From assembly GCA_031280455.1 (NCBI GenBank), contig JAITGR010000088.1, positions 1 to 7,178 of the forward strand: DNA of 7,178 bases, in the 5' to 3' direction. The stretch comes from Spirochaetaceae bacterium. Its GTDB lineage: Bacteria; Spirochaetota; Spirochaetia; Treponematales; Breznakiellaceae. Position 1 is the stretch's first letter; each line of letters starts with the position of its first letter. This document shows, piece after piece, positions 5,386-7,178 of this stretch. Both the position numbers and the translations under genes were made by a program. The notes under the pieces were generated by a model. It worked only from the letters and a program-made list of their open reading frames with translations. It was not told where the DNA came from and ran no database searches.

Positions 5386-6174
5386 CTAACCCGCGTTAGC
5401 CGGCGTTTCCGCATCGATACGGCTTTTTATCCCCCGTATCTCGTCCAATACCGTACCGCCGCTGTCAAACGGCGACACCCCGTCGCGGTCGGCTTTTATG
5501 ACCTCGTCGTTGTAATGAATAATCCCCAAAAGCGCTTCGGCAGGAATCTCCCGCCGGATAAAATCTTCGTCCTCGCCGCAATGTATTTTGTTGGCGACAA
5601 CGCTCACTTTTTTTACGCCCAGGTCCGAAGCGAGCTTTTTTACCAAATGGTAGGTCTGCACGCTCCGGGATCCCGGTTCAATTACCACGATAAAGCGGTC
5701 AACCATGCTGGCCGTGCCGCGCCCCAAATGCTCAATGCCCGCCTCCATGTCCATAACGACAACTTCGCCGCGCTGGACAACAAGGTGGGAAATGAGCCGT
5801 TTTAACACAACGTGTTCGGGACAGACACAGCCTGCGCCGCCGGTTTCCACCGTTCCCATAACAAGAAAACGCACGCCGTTCTTTTCTGTGGCGAAGCGGT
5901 CGGGAATGTCGTCGACCTTGGGGTTAATCTTGAAAAATTTTCCCATGCCGTCGCTTTCACTCCCCGTCCGCTCTTTGATTAACTCGTCCATTTTGGAAAC
6001 CGGCGTTATCGCGTTTACCTCGTCCGCCGTAAACCCAAGCGCCAACCCCAGGTTGGCGTCCGGGTCGACATCAACGGCAAGCACTTTTTTGCCTTCCGCC
6101 GCGTACAGGCGGGCAAGTATCGCAGACAAAGTTGTTTTTCCAACGCCCCCCTTTCCGGTAACCGCGATTTTCAT
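5386..6174 (-). CDS. cooC: CODH/ACS nickel-insertion ATPase, CooC/AcsF family
   Basis: This is a complete 262-residue cytosolic ATPase of the MinD/SIMIBI class. The deviant Walker A is G-K-G-G-V-G-K-T (7-14), with signature Lys8 and P-loop Lys13. The D-V-D-P-D-A-N block (35-41) and V-V-V-M-D-M-E-A-G-I-E-H-L-G-R-G (138-153) match the switch and Walker B region of CooC. Cys116 and Cys118 form the C-x-C motif with which CooC dimers bind nickel or zinc. Family members use ATP hydrolysis to mature the nickel sites, CooC for the CODH C-cluster and AcsF for the ACS A-cluster. Lying between acsA and acsB, it could serve either, and the sequence alone does not separate the two. The start ATG is 14 bp after the acsA stop, with a G-rich ribosome site (GGGGG at 6183-6187) 8 bases upstream, so it is translated from the same transcript as acsA. 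The length is normal. Confidence 0.95.
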   Translation of the reverse strand: MKIAVTGKGGVGKTTLSAILARLYAAEGKKVLAVDVDPDANLGLALGFTADEVNAITPVSKMDELIKERTGSESDGMGKFFKINPKVDDIPDRFATEKNGVRFLVMGTVETGGAGCVCPEHVVLKRLISHLVVQRGEVVVMDMEAGIEHLGRGTASMVDRFIVVIEPGSRSVQTYHLVKKLASDLGVKKVSVVANKIHCGEDEDFIRREIPAEALLGIIHYNDEVIKADRDGVSPFDSGGTVLDEIRGIKSRIDAETPANAG

Positions 6175-6188
6175 GCCAAACGCCCCCG

Positions 6189-7178
6189 TTAAATGCCCAG
6201 CGCCGCGCGCTTGGCTTCGATACCGTCGATAATCTTTTTAACGAGCGCCTTCGGGTCGGTGTCGATGATAAAGCCCGCGCCGGTAATTTTCCGCGTACCC
6301 TCGGTAATAAGCTCGGTCATCTGGCTGGAGCCCATAACCTGCGGCTGAATGCCCAGATACACGTCGATACCGCTGCCAATAACGTAGTTTGCTATTGAAA
6401 CGGCTTTTTCGCTCATCCATTCCGGCGCGACGCCGACTATCGGCAGTTGCTCCATGCCAACGCCCCAGTCTTTGGCGATGCCGGCAACCAAAAGAAGGAT
6501 GCGGCTAATGTCGACGCAGGCGCCCATGTGCAGAATCGGCGGAATGTCAACAAGGTCGCAAACGCGGCGCAGGCCGTCTCCGCAGCACCACTTGGCCTCT
6601 TTGTTAAGCAGGCCGACTTTTGTGGCAAGCTGGGCGGCGCAGCCTGTGGCGACGATGAGTATGTCGTTTTTCAACAGTTCTTCCATAATAGCAAAGTGCG
6701 AATAGTCGGGCCGGACGCGGGGATTGTTACAGCCGACTATGCCGACCGCGCCGCGCAGTACGCCGGAGCGTATCGCGTCTACCGCGGGGCGGTAGCTGCC
6801 CAGCTCGTCAATGTGGCTGTTGGTTACGCCGTCGAGTTTGCTGACGATGATTTCGCAGGGGTAGCCGACATGCGCCGGTTGTTTGACTGGCGGTATGAAG
6901 ATTTTGCCTTCGTCCCTGTTTTTGAAGTTGTCGATGGCCATTTTAACGATTTCTTTGGCCTGCTCCATCGCGATTTCGGTTTTGAATTCAATGTGGGTCG
7001 CGCCGGGTATGCGGGCAATATGGCTTGACGTTACAAATTTTGTGTGAAAGCAGGCGGCCAGTTTTGGCAGCGCCGGAAATATGCACTGAACGTCGACGCA
7101 CATGAGGTCGCACACGCCGGTAAGTACCACGTTTTCTTGCTGAAGGAAGTTGCCGACCATGCGTACGCCGTGCCGCAT
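6189..7178 (-). CDS. acsA: Ni-Fe-S carbon monoxide dehydrogenase catalytic subunit, C-terminal part
   Basis: The frame is open to the right edge, giving the last 329 residues of an enzyme normally around 630-675 long; the initial Met at the edge is internal. It interconverts CO2 and CO at the NiFe4S4 C-cluster and feeds CO through a tunnel to acetyl-CoA synthase. In fragment numbering, V-Q-C (Cys32), V-G-C-N-N (Cys150), T-G-C (Cys180) and M-G-A-C-V-D (Cys221) match C-cluster ligands. Cys150 to Cys180 is 30 residues, as for Cys446 to Cys476 of Carboxydothermus CODH-II. Lys258 in E-W-M-S-E-K-A is 37 residues after Cys221, as catalytic Lys563 is after Cys526. The remaining C-cluster ligands and the B/D-cluster cysteines lie outside the window. 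The shorter loop before Cys221 and the acsB neighbour favour the AcsA type over monofunctional CooS. It is first of the three visible genes, 14 bp before cooC, and its promoter is off the window. Confidence 0.96.
   Translation of the reverse strand: MRHGVRMVGNFLQQENVVLTGVCDLMCVDVQCIFPALPKLAACFHTKFVTSSHIARIPGATHIEFKTEIAMEQAKEIVKMAIDNFKNRDEGKIFIPPVKQPAHVGYPCEIIVSKLDGVTNSHIDELGSYRPAVDAIRSGVLRGAVGIVGCNNPRVRPDYSHFAIMEELLKNDILIVATGCAAQLATKVGLLNKEAKWCCGDGLRRVCDLVDIPPILHMGACVDISRILLLVAGIAKDWGVGMEQLPIVGVAPEWMSEKAVSIANYVIGSGIDVYLGIQPQVMGSSQMTELITEGTRKITGAGFIIDTDPKALVKKIIDGIEAKRAALGI

Noticed and set aside
6447..7028. A 193-codon plus-strand open frame opposite acsA
   Set aside because: It is antisense to conserved CODH sequence with intact metal ligands, and is a shadow frame.

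Overview
The window carries the core of a bacterial Wood-Ljungdahl (reductive acetyl-CoA) carbon monoxide / acetyl-CoA enzyme system on the minus strand. Convergent to it, on the plus strand, lie transporter genes and a RidA-family gene. The organism should be an anaerobe with a nickel-dependent CODH/ACS, such as an acetogen or a relative. The bacterial-type (long) acetyl-CoA synthase argues against an archaeon. Moderate-to-high GC, the short AVYA-Q signal peptide and the transporter style would fit an acetogenic spirochaete (termite-gut Treponema type), but that placement is a guess from general resemblance and is not demonstrated here.

Layout, left to right. Positions 1-288 (+) are the end of an iron(III)/AfuB-type ABC permease. 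Positions 350-1093 (+) encode a short CbiO/EcfA-like ATPase. A strong hairpin at 1094-1124 and a plausible promoter at 1129-1157 follow, then a RidA-family gene at 1187-1645 (+). Positions 1646-1999 are a gene-free stretch between convergent genes, packed with at least six inverted repeats, including a perfect 28-bp palindrome. Positions 3004-2000 (-) encode a periplasmic AfuA/FbpA-type solute-binding protein. A 13-bp-stem terminator lies at 3033-3067. Positions 5292-3076 (-) are acsB, 6174-5386 (-) are cooC/acsF, and 7178-6189 (-) are the C-terminal half of acsA (cooS), which runs off the window edge.

How the genes work together: AcsA (Ni-Fe-S CODH) reduces CO2 to CO, CooC is the ATPase that supports nickel loading, and AcsB joins CO, a methyl group and CoA into acetyl-CoA at its Ni-Ni-Fe4S4 A-cluster. 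All A-cluster cysteines, and those C-cluster residues of AcsA that fall inside the window, are present. The order is acsA-cooC-acsB with short gaps, then a terminator; the corrinoid protein genes (acsC, acsD) and methyltransferase gene (acsE) do not follow acsB here.

The most unusual part is the hairpin-rich 1646-1999 stretch, which looks like a repetitive palindromic element or a set of structured terminators. Second is the split, mismatched set of ABC transporter parts: an AfuB-like permease, a CbiO-like ATPase and an AfuA-like binding protein on the opposite strand. I found no tRNA, rRNA, CRISPR, transposase or phage gene, and no clearly novel multi-gene system.
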